Shown: piece by piece, positions 16,260 to 28,557 of the stretch
How positions within the stretch are numbered: the first letter of the stretch is position 1
Layout: each line of letters starts with the position of its first letter
Assembly (NCBI GenBank): GCA_903868125.1
Contig: CAIPUE010000044.1
Span: 1-52,354, forward strand
Length of the DNA: 52,354 nucleotides
Reading direction: 5' to 3'
From: an uncultured bacterium
GTDB lineage: Bacteria; Cyanobacteriota; Vampirovibrionia; Gastranaerophilales; Gastranaerophilaceae
The notes under the pieces: model-generated
Seen by the model: the letters and a program-made list of their open reading frames with translations, nothing else
Database searches by the model: none
What the model was told of the DNA's origin: nothing
Position numbers and translations under genes: made by a program

Positions 16260-16660
16260 CTTAATTTCTCCTTTTTAATAAGTTATTTCGTCGTGTAAAT
16301 ATTTTACGTAAATAATTATAACAAAAAAAAAATAAAAAGCTATCCTTCCACAAAATAAAAAATAGACCATATTAAAGAGGCTAATTACAAAGCAAACTTA
16401 TTGAATATTCCCCAATTAGGGGGGACAATTTAGAGGATACAATTTTAAAAATTTAAATTTATACTTGATAGAGATTGCGGAAAAATTAACATTTTTCTCG
16501 TAATCTACTCTGTCCGGCTTAACCCCCTACCGCCGGCTATCACGCAGCCGGTAGGGGGTTAGCACTTCTCAGGTCGGATTTGAAAAATCGCAAAAAATTG
16601 TCATTTTTTGAATTTTTCAAATCCTCATAAGAAAAAACATAAAAAGGAGTATCAATTGCT
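16260..16660. other. Intergenic region with two large palindromes
   Basis: These 400 bases contain a hairpin at 16520-16561 (arms TAACCCCCTAC/GTAGGGGGTTA, inner CGGCT/AGCCG). A second palindrome lies at 16576-16624, with GGATTTGAAAAAT pairing with ATTTTTCAAATCC and inner CAAAAAAT pairing with ATTTTTTG. The first is unusually GC-rich for this DNA. Either may be a terminator, a leader structure or a small mobile repeat. The ferredoxin promoter must lie near 16270-16330. Confidence 0.6.
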
Positions 16661-17119
16661 ATGAAGCCAAAAACACCACAACCAATTAAAAATGGGCATG
16701 AAAATTTATCTTCCGAACTTAAAAATATAATCGATTTAAAAGGGAATATTGCACAACCCGCTCAAATACTTTACGAAGTGATGTCTGACCACTTTGAAAA
16801 AGAGGAAAAATACGCACTTCCTCCATTGAGTTTCTTGTTGGCTCTATCAAAGGGAAATTGGGAAATTAATTCAAATGAAGCCATCAAAATGGCAGATAAA
16901 TTGCAGTCTAAACTTGCAGAATTAACACAAGATCATGAGAATATTCTTAAATCGCTGGAAGATTTAGAAGTTATGGCAGAGGCTGAAAATAATGTTCCTG
17001 CAAAACAGTTCGTTAAAAATTTAAGAATCCATGCTGAAGTTGAAGACCAAGTTTTATATCCCACTACAATATTGATTGGTAATTATTTAAAAAACATAAA
17101 ACTCCATCAAGAAATATAA
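16661..17119 (+). CDS. Hemerythrin-like (HHE) domain protein
   Basis: This 152-residue all-helical protein has regularly spaced His and Glu: GHENL, DHFEKEEKYALPPL, LTQDHENIL and IHAEVEDQVLYPTTIL. That is the pattern of hemerythrin HHE cation-binding domains, which hold a di-iron site for oxygen, nitric oxide or iron sensing and repair. AAAAAGGAGTATCAATTGCT precedes the ATG. It lies beside a ferredoxin, which may suit a redox role. A small hairpin (17128-17145) follows its stop inside the end of the convergent gene. Confidence 0.85.
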   Translation: MKPKTPQPIKNGHENLSSELKNIIDLKGNIAQPAQILYEVMSDHFEKEEKYALPPLSFLLALSKGNWEINSNEAIKMADKLQSKLAELTQDHENILKSLEDLEVMAEAENNVPAKQFVKNLRIHAEVEDQVLYPTTILIGNYLKNIKLHQEI

Positions 17120-17125
17120 GAAGAA

Positions 17126-17788
17126 TTATTGATGGTTTTCCATCAATTTATTATAAAATCCCAAATATTGCTTTGCCAATTTAGAACTATTAAGCATTTT
17201 ATAAGTGTAAGCCAAGTTATAATGAAAATCAGGTTCGGTATTTTTGAGTTCAATCGCTTTTAAAAATGCGATTTTAGACTTTTTCAGCTCCCCTATTTTT
17301 AAATATGCACAACCTAAATTATAATAAGCATATGGAAATTGATTATTCGCTTTGTTTGCTTTTCGATAATTTTCTACTGCCAAATATGGTTTTTCCTCTT
17401 CTAAATATATATTCCCTAAGTTATAATAAGGTTTATAATTCTTTGGGTTAAGTACAATAGCTCTTTGATACATAAAAATAGCATCGGATGTTCGATTTTG
17501 GTCTTGAAGTATATTTCCCAGCAAAATCCAATCCTGAACATTGCGTTCCGATTCCTTTATTGTTAACAAAATTTCGAATGCGCTTTTTAAATTATTTTCG
17601 TTGTAAAACAAATTTGCCTGCTCGCTTTTTGTCAACTCGTCGTCTGCTGATTGCTCTGCTGCAAGTACTTTTTCTGTCTGCAGCGGTTTCTTTGTAAAAT
17701 TCTTGACAGAGTTCCAGTCAAAGCCCTGAGCAAATACATAGTTTGCCGAAAACAAAATTAGAGTCAATATTAAAAAAAGCTTTTTCAT
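17126..17788 (-). CDS. Exported TPR repeat protein
   Basis: The 220-residue product has a signal peptide (KKLFLILTLILFSANYVFA) and four or five tetratricopeptide repeats from residue 55 onward, for example FMYQRAIVLNPKNYKPYYNL and YAYYNLGCAYLKIGELKKSK. It is the third secreted TPR protein in the window and stands alone, converging with the hemerythrin gene six bases away. The function beyond scaffolding is unknown. Confidence 0.87.
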   Translation of the reverse strand: MKKLFLILTLILFSANYVFAQGFDWNSVKNFTKKPLQTEKVLAAEQSADDELTKSEQANLFYNENNLKSAFEILLTIKESERNVQDWILLGNILQDQNRTSDAIFMYQRAIVLNPKNYKPYYNLGNIYLEEEKPYLAVENYRKANKANNQFPYAYYNLGCAYLKIGELKKSKIAFLKAIELKNTEPDFHYNLAYTYKMLNSSKLAKQYLGFYNKLMENHQ

Positions 17789-18248
17789 AATAACATTATA
17801 TGAACAAATGAGAAAAAAGGAAAGAGCGAAGATAATTAATAAAATAAAAAAGAATCCTCACCGAGAATTGTTTTGAAACAATTCTCGGTGAGGACCAATC
17901 AGTAAAAGAGACATCCCTAACATCATGGCATACGTTTTTTAAAAGTCCAATAACTAAAGAATTTTGATAAGGTCGAAAATTTATTGACGAAACGAAGCAA
18001 TTTGGTTCGCACAAATCGCTCTTATGTCTTTGCGAGGCGAGGGTTTTTTAGGTTTGAAAATTATTGACGGAACGAAGCAATCTTGTTCGCCTTTAGTCAT
18101 AATGCGGGGGGATTACTTCGGTGGACACTTTTGTTTGCATTAAACTTTTAACATTTCTTAACATTAAAACATTAAAAAGGCAATTTAGAAATATAAAATG
18201 TTTTTATAACAATATAGAAGGTTTATTTATCAATTTGGAGGTTTGGTT
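17789..18248. repeat. Intergenic region with hairpin and two repeat copies
   Basis: A perfect 19-bp hairpin with a 2-base loop occupies 17855-17894 (arm TCCTCACCGAGAATTGTTT). Two copies of a 35-base repeat containing TTGACG(A/G)AACGAAGCAAT lie at 17975-18010 and 18056-18090, 81 bases apart, with TTTGCGAGGCGAG between them. Repeats of this TTGCGAGG...GAAGCAATC kind are scattered between genes in many bacterial genomes. TTTGGAGG at the right edge is the ribosome binding site of the next gene. Confidence 0.65.
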
Positions 18249-19582
18249 ATGTCAGGTGCAACTTTTAAGCTCAATGCGAGCAATAGTTTAGGTGGGTCCC
18301 CATCGTCATATTTTGACAATTATGCAGCTCAAGTAGGTGCATTGGATGGAAGCTCTGGGCTTGATTCAGATTTAATGGGCCCCGGTGGTTCTGTTTTTAA
18401 TGGCGGATTTTCAGGATTGGGAGGCGGATTTGGTGGTTCTTATAGTTTATATAATGACCCAACTACTTTAGCAATGACTCCTGAGGAACGCATGAAATAT
18501 TTTGCAAAGATGCAAAAAGAAAAAGCGATAATAGACATTGAAACTCAAAAAGAATTAAATAAAATTCAATGGGGGGCTCAAGTTGACCAAAAACATCAAA
18601 GTGAAGTTGCTGAATTCCAAGCTACTGCGGCTGAAGATGTAATTACAAGACAATGCGGCATTTTAAAAGATAAAATTAAGGAAAACGAACAAGGGCATGT
18701 CGCTGAGGAGTACACAAAGTTAGTCCAAGCTGTCAGAGAAAAATTCGCAGAAGCAGGCTATAAAAATGTGGATGAATTACAAGTTAGGGCTTATGCCGAA
18801 AAACTTTACTATAATGCAACCGGTGTACGCTTAATTGAAGATATAGAAAAACATAGCGACAGTGAGTTTGTTACAGGCTTGAAGCAAGGTGCTTCTTTAG
18901 GGACAGGCTTGTTTGCAAGTAATGTAAGTGCAAAAGACAATATTGCAGGCATAAACGGTGGCGAAGTCTCTGGCAGGGATAAAGCATCAATAATTGCAGG
19001 TAATCTCCTAGGAGGATTTACCGCAGTGGTAGTCTTAGGGGTAGCAGCACTTGCTTCAGTCCTCTTGTTGAAAAAAGGCGGAGGAGCTTTGTTAAAAAAA
19101 TTAGCAAAGGAAAGTGGGAAAATCGCTAAAAGTACAGAAAAATTAGCTACAAGCGGTACAGAAGAAGTAGCATCAACTTTGCAAAGAACTGCTACAGGCG
19201 GAGGCGCAACAACTAGCGTTAGAAGCAGAAGCGTATCTACTGATTTAACAGAATCATCAAATAGGGTTGTAATTAATGCCACAAGAGATGTTTCAAGAAG
19301 CAATGCCAGTGAGCAGCTCCTGCCCCAAGCGCTCCCCTAGCTAATAAGCCTGCAGTAAGCATCTCTCGTGCAGCAATGGCTGAAAGAATTACTAACTCTG
19401 GATTTGTGAAACGAAAAAAATTCTTTGAAGAAATGAAAAAGATTCAAACTCCAGGGGAGAATGCTTTCGGTAACGGCATTTATAAAGAAGCTCGCAAACA
19501 AGCTTGGAAGCTTATAAATGACAAAAAAGATTTTACAGAGGTTGCTTGGGAGCAAATCAGAGATTTAGGATTGCCAGTATAA
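18249..19582 (+). pseudogene. Glycine-rich membrane protein interrupted by a -1 frameshift
   Basis: ATG 18249 follows TTTGGAGGTTTGGTT. The first frame gives about 363 residues: a Gly/Ser-rich N-terminus (residues 40-75), a charged helical middle, a membrane segment (about residues 256-278, LLGGFTAVVVLGVAALASVL) and a Ser/Thr-rich tail that stops at TAG 19338-19340. A second frame, open after a TGA near 19313, reads AAPAPSAPLANKPAVS and continues another 70 basic residues to 19582. The shift falls by two CCCC runs, so loss of one base, a sequencing error or recoding are all possible. No family is recognised. Confidence 0.6.
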
Positions 19583-19648
19583 TTGAATAAAAATATCTCG
19601 TGGGTAAATCGTTAGTGAAAAATATAGTGTAAAGTTAGTGAATGTGTT

Positions 19649-19682
19649 AAGGTTGGTTAAAATCCAACCTTTTTATTTTTTA
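19649..19682 (+). terminator. Rho-independent terminator
   Basis: AAGGTTGG pairs with CCAACCTT around a 7-base loop, followed by TTTATTTTTT. It ends transcription of the frameshifted gene and lies just before the convergent SIMPL gene. Confidence 0.85.
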
Positions 19683-19688
19683 ATATAT

Positions 19689-20408
19689 TTATTTTACGTA
19701 AAATGAGGCGTCTATATTAGCGTAAATTTTAGAGGTACCTTTTTCTATCGGGGATGATAAAGCGTCACTTTTTACAGCACTATTCATCATCATTCCATAA
19801 AAAGGTCTTGGGCTGTTTTCGGTATTGCAAGTCGCATTAATCAATTTTATTCCTGTGATTTGGGAATTAATCGATTTTAACATTAAATTTGCCTTGCCAT
19901 AAGCTCTTTTAGTAAGTTCTGCCAGCGCATCATTACATATTTCGTTATAATCACCACTCGCCACGGAAAAATATAAGTTGTCAATATCAGTCGCACCATT
20001 GGCGATTGCTTCATCAATAAACTTAGAAACAAGTTCAAGTTTTTTTGTTTTTATCATAACGGTATTTGAAACTATGTATTTATCAAAAATTCTCTCATTT
20101 TCTTTTGTATAAACATATTGGGGGCTTGCCGTATAATTATCTGTTTTTATAGAATCTTCCATGCCCAAAAGTGCTTTTATACTTGAATAAACTTTGTTGG
20201 CGATAGCTTTATTCTTTTCTGAAGCATTTTGTAAGGATTTGTCAGAAGTCTTAATCCCAATAGAAATTTCAGCCTGATTTGGAGAAATCTCTTTTGTCAT
20301 AGACTCATTTACAGAAATATATCCCAATTCATTTTCAACGGCTTGAACGGTTGTCAAAAATCCGAATAATAAAGTTAAAATCAATAAAAATGCTGAATTC
20401 TTTTTCAT
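19689..20408 (-). CDS. SIMPL domain (DUF541) periplasmic protein
   Basis: This 239-residue protein has a signal peptide (NSAFLLILTLLFGFLTTVQA) followed by the family pattern: ISVNESMTKEISPNQAEISI near the start of the mature part, then NKAIANKVYSSIKAL, YTASPQYVY and a C-terminal region containing ANLMLKSINSQITGIKLI. SIMPL proteins are periplasmic or outer-surface proteins of uncertain biochemical role. It is last in a minus-strand cluster with speB, ligA and a small membrane protein, 30 bases downstream of the latter. Confidence 0.88.
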   Translation of the reverse strand: MKKNSAFLLILTLLFGFLTTVQAVENELGYISVNESMTKEISPNQAEISIGIKTSDKSLQNASEKNKAIANKVYSSIKALLGMEDSIKTDNYTASPQYVYTKENERIFDKYIVSNTVMIKTKKLELVSKFIDEAIANGATDIDNLYFSVASGDYNEICNDALAELTKRAYGKANLMLKSINSQITGIKLINATCNTENSPRPFYGMMMNSAVKSDALSSPIEKGTSKIYANIDASFYVK

Positions 20409-20438
20409 AAAATGCTCCTATTACTTATATTTTATCTC

Positions 20439-23691
<3,253 letters not shown>

Positions 23692-23846
23692 CTATCTTAA
23701 ATTACACCATACAATTTTACTACAAAAAAATGGGTTTATTAACCTTTTATTAAGAACTGGATTAAATATCTTTATTTGGTATAATAAAGTTATTGTAGAT
23801 TGGGTTGGACGAAAAACTAACCGACAAGAAGATTAGAGGATTTTAA

Positions 23847-24659
23847 ATGCAAGAAGTTTTAAATAGTTCAAATAAATTTACCAAGGAAATGAAAAAAGTC
23901 GAATTAATTGACTTTAACTGTGATTTGGCACAAAGTTTCGGGGTTTACAAAAACGACAGCGAATTCGATTTGCTGGATTATGTAAGTTCAGTAAATATTT
24001 CTACCGGTTTTCATGCCGGCGACCCAATCGCTATAAAAAATGCGCTTTTAAGAGCAAAGGATAAAAACGTAGTAATCGGCGCACACATTGGGTTTAATGA
24101 CATCCAAGGATTTGGTTCAAGAGTTATGAATTTGAGCGAAGAAGAAGCAGAAACTCTCGTTATTTACCAAGTCGGAGCATTAATGTCATTTGCGAAAGCT
24201 TACGGACTTGAAGTAGAACACGTAAGACCGCATGGCGCTATGTATAAACTTGCAAGCCAAAATTTTACATTTTCTTGCGCGATTGCAAAAGCTGTTAAAA
24301 AATGTTCAAAATGGCTTACTTATGTCGGTGCTTCAGGTGATATAATTTCAAAAGTAGGCGATTTTGTGAAAATCCCTATCGCTCAGGAAGTTAAATTAAA
24401 CAAATCATATAACGCTGATGGAACGATTGATTACAACTCAATTGATATTACTGATGCAGATTTGTTAAGCAGAAGACTTCAAAAATACTTACTAACTTCT
24501 CAAATTGACAATAATTTAAGAGGTGTATCACTTGTTGAAGCGAATACAATCCATTTTGCGAGTGGAGGGAATTCTCTGGAATTAATTAAAAAAGCAAACG
24601 AATTAATCACTCCAAAACCGGTTAATTACAGTAAAGTGGAGAGTTCCGGCTGGGTATAA
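23847..24659 (+). CDS. pxpA: LamB/YcsF family protein (5-oxoprolinase subunit A-like)
   Basis: PxpA works with PxpB and PxpC to hydrolyse 5-oxoproline to glutamate with ATP. The 270 residues carry the family signatures DFNCDLAQSFG, SVNISTGFHAGDP, NVVIGAHIGFND and EHVRPHGAMYK. The usual opening contains CDLGE; here it is CDLAQ, a notable change at a strongly conserved place. No pxpB or pxpC lies nearby, so the protein may act with distant partners or differently. TTAGAGGATTTTAA precedes the start, and a TATAAT lies at 23780-23785. Confidence 0.88.
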   Translation: MQEVLNSSNKFTKEMKKVELIDFNCDLAQSFGVYKNDSEFDLLDYVSSVNISTGFHAGDPIAIKNALLRAKDKNVVIGAHIGFNDIQGFGSRVMNLSEEEAETLVIYQVGALMSFAKAYGLEVEHVRPHGAMYKLASQNFTFSCAIAKAVKKCSKWLTYVGASGDIISKVGDFVKIPIAQEVKLNKSYNADGTIDYNSIDITDADLLSRRLQKYLLTSQIDNNLRGVSLVEANTIHFASGGNSLELIKKANELITPKPVNYSKVESSGWV

Positions 24660-24700
24660 CGGAGGGGGAAACAATTAGGTATTGAGGTAAAAATAAAAGG

Positions 24701-26008
24701 ATGAGATTTTTTAAAGATAATATAAAAATGCCAAAAGATGCAGGGTGGTTATTACCAGGTTTGCAGATTAAGAGATGGTTTGCAATGATTTTTGTCGGCT
24801 CGTTTCTTATTTTGTTAGGTACAATGATTATATTTAACATGCGTCCTGTTTATTTCACTATGGAATTTATCAGACAAATCGCCGAAAAGGCGCCGTCTGG
24901 AATAGTCGGCGTTTTAGTCGGTGCGTTTGGTGCCTTTATTTTCTTTAAGGGCTGGCAAAAAACGAATTTGTCAATGTTGGACTTAAACAACGGCAGAGAA
25001 CAGGGGACAATGCTGGAAGCATTATACAGGAGAAGAAAACTAAACCGTGGACCAAAGATTGTAGCCGTTGGTGGTGGAACAGGTCTATCCATGCTTTTAA
25101 AAGGGATTAAGAAAATTACGAATAACGTTACTGCAATAGTTACAGTTGGAGATGACGGCGGAAGTTCCGGCCGTTTACGTGAAGAAATGGGTATTTTGCC
25201 ACCGGGTGATATCAGAAATTGTATTGCGGCACTTGCTGATGACGAAGATTTAGTGACGAAATTATTCCAATATAGATTTAAGACCGGTGAAGGACTTGAG
25301 GGGCACAGTTTTGGAAATTTATTTTTAAGCGCACTTTGTTCTATCACGGGTGATATGGTTAGAGCGGTGAAAGAGTCTTCAAATGTTCTTTCAATCAGAG
25401 GAAGAGTTTTACCATCGACCTTGGATGATATGAAGCTTGTTGCAGAACTTGAAGACGGAAGAATTATTAAAGGTGAATCTAATATTCCTGAGGCGCATGG
25501 TAAAATAAAGAGATTGTTTACCGACCCTAAAGATTGTAGACCGCTTGAGGATGTAATACTTGCGATTAAAGAAGCCGATTTAATTATATTGGGGCCCGGA
25601 AGTCTTTATACAAGTGTTATCCCAAACTTGTTAATTAAAGAAATTGCAAAAGAAATAGCTAATTCCTCTGCAAAAAAAATATACGTTTGTAACATTATGA
25701 CTCAACCGGGTGAAACTGATGATTATAATGTATCAAGCCATGTTAATGCAATTATTGAACATGCCGGTAGTAGCAACATAATGGACGCGGTGCTTGTCAA
25801 CGATAGCTTGCCAAAGAATTTGGCATTAAAATATAAAGCAGCGAACTCTTTTCCTGTAAAACTTGATGTGGAAAATATTAAACATTTAGGCGTGAAAATT
25901 GTTTCTAAACGATTGATTGAAAATAACAAGGAAGGACTCGTCCGACATAGTTCCAACAGGGTTGCGAGGGCAATATATCATTGGTATCGACGAGGCGAAT
26001 GTAAGTAA
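24701..26008 (+). CDS. yvcK: YvcK/CofD-like protein with N-terminal membrane anchor
   Basis: The family (gluconeogenesis factor YvcK; CofD-like fold) binds UDP-sugars and affects carbon metabolism and cell shape. Residues 110-435 carry VAVGGGTGLSMLLKGIK, TVGDDGGSSGRLREEMGILP, GDIRNC and LGPGSLYTSVIPNLL. The first 90 residues add two membrane segments (about 23-47 and 62-86), a layout known from cyanobacterial and actinobacterial homologues and absent from Bacillus YvcK. It follows pxpA by 41 bases. The ribosome binding site is weak. Confidence 0.92.
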   Translation: MRFFKDNIKMPKDAGWLLPGLQIKRWFAMIFVGSFLILLGTMIIFNMRPVYFTMEFIRQIAEKAPSGIVGVLVGAFGAFIFFKGWQKTNLSMLDLNNGREQGTMLEALYRRRKLNRGPKIVAVGGGTGLSMLLKGIKKITNNVTAIVTVGDDGGSSGRLREEMGILPPGDIRNCIAALADDEDLVTKLFQYRFKTGEGLEGHSFGNLFLSALCSITGDMVRAVKESSNVLSIRGRVLPSTLDDMKLVAELEDGRIIKGESNIPEAHGKIKRLFTDPKDCRPLEDVILAIKEADLIILGPGSLYTSVIPNLLIKEIAKEIANSSAKKIYVCNIMTQPGETDDYNVSSHVNAIIEHAGSSNIMDAVLVNDSLPKNLALKYKAANSFPVKLDVENIKHLGVKIVSKRLIENNKEGLVRHSSNRVARAIYHWYRRGECK

Positions 26009-26094
26009 AAAGTAAGCAAGAAGTGCAAAACCCTTCAACCTTTCAACTATTCAACTAAAATAAAGTAAAGGCGATAGCAATACAAGCAGGTGTA

Positions 26095-26946
26095 ATGATT
26101 AAAAAAAATGTTAAAACTATTCAAAAACTAAAAAATGATGGTCAAAAAATTACAGCATTGACTGCTTATGATTATTCTACTGCAAAATATTTGGACGAAG
26201 CAGGCGTTGATATTATTTTGGTAGGTGATTCTTTGGCAATGGTTGCTCTTGGCTATGAAACAACCCATTCTGTAGGCATGGAGGAAATGCTTGTATTTAC
26301 AAAGGCGGTTGCTAAAGGTGTTAAAAATGCTTTAATTGCTACCGATATGCCGTTTATGAGTTATCATTCCGATGTTGCCACTGCGATTAAAAATGCAGGA
26401 GAAATGATTAAAATTGGCGCAAAGGCGGTTAAAATAGAAGGTGCAAACGATTACATTTTAGAAGTCGTTGAAAGATGTGTGCAAAGCGGAATACCGGTTA
26501 TTGGTCATCTTGGCTTCACTCCTCAATTTTTAAACACAATCGGCGGATATAATATTCAGGGGAAATCTTTTGCGACTACTTTAGAAATTCTTGAACAGGC
26601 AAAAAAGCTTGAAAAAGCAGGTGTTTTTTCAATTGTTTTGGAGATGGTGCCTGAGGAAAGCGCAAAATATATTACAGATAATTTAACTGTTCCAACTATT
26701 GGAATTGGGGCTGGAAGGTACTGTTCAGGGCAAATTTTGGTATCGGACGATATTTTAGGGAAATTTTCCGATTTTACTCCTACATTTGCCAGAAAATATG
26801 CCGATTTAAGTATGATTATTAAAACCGGTGCAAAAAATTACGTTGAAGATGTTCTCAGTGGCAAATTCCCTTGCGAGGATGAAGTTTTTAAGCTTTCTGA
26901 GGAAGAATTAAAACAATTAAATATACATGAAGAGTTAAATAAGTGA
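26095..26946 (+). CDS. panB: 3-methyl-2-oxobutanoate hydroxymethyltransferase
   Basis: PanB makes ketopantoate from 2-oxoisovalerate and methylene-tetrahydrofolate in pantothenate synthesis. The 283 residues include ALTAYDYSTAKYLDEAGVD, ILVGDSLAMVALGYETTHSV (substrate and metal contacts), KIEGAND, PVIGHLGFTPQ and IGIGAG. Length and order are normal for the family. AAGCAGGTGTA precedes the start. It is separated from panC by a toxin-antitoxin pair with its own promoter, which is unusual for this pathway. Confidence 0.96.
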   Translation: MIKKNVKTIQKLKNDGQKITALTAYDYSTAKYLDEAGVDIILVGDSLAMVALGYETTHSVGMEEMLVFTKAVAKGVKNALIATDMPFMSYHSDVATAIKNAGEMIKIGAKAVKIEGANDYILEVVERCVQSGIPVIGHLGFTPQFLNTIGGYNIQGKSFATTLEILEQAKKLEKAGVFSIVLEMVPEESAKYITDNLTVPTIGIGAGRYCSGQILVSDDILGKFSDFTPTFARKYADLSMIIKTGAKNYVEDVLSGKFPCEDEVFKLSEEELKQLNIHEELNK

Positions 26947-26962
26947 ATAAGTGCTTAATACC

Positions 26963-26991
26963 TTGACAAAGTGTGTCATCGGGTTTACAAT
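26963..26991 (+). promoter_or_regulatory. Consensus sigma-70-type promoter for the toxin gene
   Basis: TTGACA (26963-26968) and TACAAT (26986-26991) are separated by 17 bases. The ATG at 26998 begins seven bases after the -10 box, at the expected transcription start, so the mRNA should be leaderless or nearly so. Confidence 0.8.
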
Positions 26992-26997
26992 ATTAAT

Positions 26998-27315
26998 ATG
27001 AAAGAGATTAAGATATACAAGACATTATTTGGGAAAGAACCTTATCTTGATTGGTATTTATCACTAGACAATTCGCAAAAAATCACTATTTCAAAAAGAT
27101 TAATGCGAGCGAAACTTAATAATTACGGTGATTATAAAGATTTAAGCGAAGGATTAAGAGAACTCAAGTTTAAAAACGGCATAAGAATCTATTTTACTGA
27201 GACACAAAAAACAATTATTATTTTATTTATCGGTGGTAATAAAAAAAGACAGTCAAGCGATATTAAAAAGGCGAAAGAATATCTAACCGAATATAAAGAA
27301 AGGAACAAGTCATGA
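26998..27315 (+). CDS. RelE/HigB-type toxin
   Basis: This 105-residue protein of the phage-derived Gp49-like/HigB addiction-module killer type shows YLDWYLSLDNSQKITISKRL, GDYKDLSEGLRELKFKNGIR and IYFTETQKTIIILFIGGNKK. Family toxins are ribosome-dependent or free RNases. A start at 26971 is possible in frame but would lie between the promoter boxes; ATG 26998 fits the promoter. It overlaps the antitoxin gene by four bases. The toxin-first order is typical of higBA. It is inserted between panB and panC. Confidence 0.88.
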   Translation: MKEIKIYKTLFGKEPYLDWYLSLDNSQKITISKRLMRAKLNNYGDYKDLSEGLRELKFKNGIRIYFTETQKTIIILFIGGNKKRQSSDIKKAKEYLTEYKERNKS

Positions 27316-27647
27316 ATAAAAAAGAAAGAAAATTAATTGAAAGTTTTAAAAACTTTGATGAAATACTATTAAATGATTTGCGAAATCCTGAATTTGCCCA
27401 AGAATACTTTGAAAGTATTCTGAATGATTATATTAAAGATAAGGATATTGCGTCTTTTTTGCAATACCTAAAACCTCTTATTGAAGTTCGGGAAAATATC
27501 AGTGAATTTTCAAGAAAAGTTGGAATAAGCAGAGCTTACTTATATAAAATTTTTAAAAACAAAGTCAATCCCGAATTTGAAACATTAGAAAAAATATTCA
27601 GAGGCTTGGGGTTTGAGCTTTGTATTAGCGTAAAAAAGGTCGCTTGA
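27312..27647 (+). CDS. HigA-like HTH antitoxin
   Basis: The 111-residue protein has an N-terminal helical part (residues 1-45) and a C-terminal helix-turn-helix (ISEFSRKVGISRAYLYKIFK, about 70-90). It pairs with the toxin by a four-base overlap and ends one base before panC. HigA-type antitoxins neutralise the toxin and repress the shared promoter, which in this case would also affect read-through into panC. Any operator around 26963-26991 was not identified by symmetry. Confidence 0.87.
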   Translation: MNKKERKLIESFKNFDEILLNDLRNPEFAQEYFESILNDYIKDKDIASFLQYLKPLIEVRENISEFSRKVGISRAYLYKIFKNKVNPEFETLEKIFRGLGFELCISVKKVA

Positions 27648-27648
27648 A

Positions 27649-28557
27649 ATGTTAGAAACAGAAATTAAAGAAATAAGAGAACAAATTTCCCAATGGAAGG
27701 TAAATGGATTAAAAATTGGTTTAGTTCCGACCATGGGTGCGTTGCATGAGGGACATTTAAGCCTTATTAAGAAAAGTGTTGAGACTTGTGATAAAACAGT
27801 AGTTTCAATTTTTGTCAATCCTATTCAATTCGCGCCCTCAGAAGATTTAGATAAATATCCGAAAACTATTGATGCTGATTTGGAACTGTGTAAAAATGCC
27901 GGCGTTGATTTGGTTTTTTCTCCATCTCCATCAGAAATGTACGGCGAGGGGCATATTTTATCTAATGATTTTTTGACTTATGTAGTGCCTCCTTATTTTT
28001 ATACGAATAAATTATGCGCTAAAAGCAGAATAGGGCATTTTGACGGGGTTTGTACGGTTGTTATGAAGTTGTTTAATATTGTACAGCCTGATTATGCCGT
28101 TTTTGGACAAAAGGACGCCCAACAGCTTATTGTAATTAAAAAGATGGTGAAAGATTTGAATATTCCGATTGAGATAATTGCTTGTCCTATTGTGAGAGAT
28201 AAAAACGGACTTGCGCTTAGTTCAAGAAACCAATATCTGTCTGAAGAAAGCAAAAAAGAAGCACTTGCATTAAATAAAATTTTGGTTAATATTAAAGCAT
28301 GTTATAAAAAAGGGATTACTGACATTAAATCGCTTTCGGAAACTGCATTGGCATTTCTAAATAATAATCATGAGCTTGAGTATTTGGAATTTGTTGATAA
28401 AGATACGTTCGAAAACAAAACGGCAGCGGATAACGATACGTTAGTCTTAATCGCAATTAAGATTAATAATATTGTAGGGGAGGGGGATACTTCCCATCTT
28501 AATTCAGAGTTACAAAATAATATTGTGAGGTTGATTGACAATTGTTTTATAAATTAG
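27649..28557 (+). CDS. panC: Pantothenate synthetase
   Basis: PanC joins pantoate and beta-alanine using ATP. The 302-residue protein contains VPTMGALHEGHLSLIKKS (HIGH-like loop), VSIFVNPIQF, FGQKDAQQLIVIKKMV and LALSSRNQYL, the canonical blocks. It begins one base after the antitoxin stop, so it can be transcribed from both the panB promoter and the toxin promoter. It overlaps the next gene by 16 bases if the TTG start there is right. Confidence 0.96.
   Translation: MLETEIKEIREQISQWKVNGLKIGLVPTMGALHEGHLSLIKKSVETCDKTVVSIFVNPIQFAPSEDLDKYPKTIDADLELCKNAGVDLVFSPSPSEMYGEGHILSNDFLTYVVPPYFYTNKLCAKSRIGHFDGVCTVVMKLFNIVQPDYAVFGQKDAQQLIVIKKMVKDLNIPIEIIACPIVRDKNGLALSSRNQYLSEESKKEALALNKILVNIKACYKKGITDIKSLSETALAFLNNNHELEYLEFVDKDTFENKTAADNDTLVLIAIKINNIVGEGDTSHLNSELQNNIVRLIDNCFIN

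Noticed and set aside
17975-18090. Insertion sequence suggested by the two 35-base repeats
   Set aside because: No transposase, no terminal inverted repeats and only 45 bases between the copies.
19313-19345. Programmed -1 frameshift in the glycine-rich gene
   Set aside because: There is no X-XXY-YYZ slippery heptamer with a good re-pairing, and no clear downstream stem or pseudoknot; a simple indel is likelier, so recoding is kept only as an alternative.
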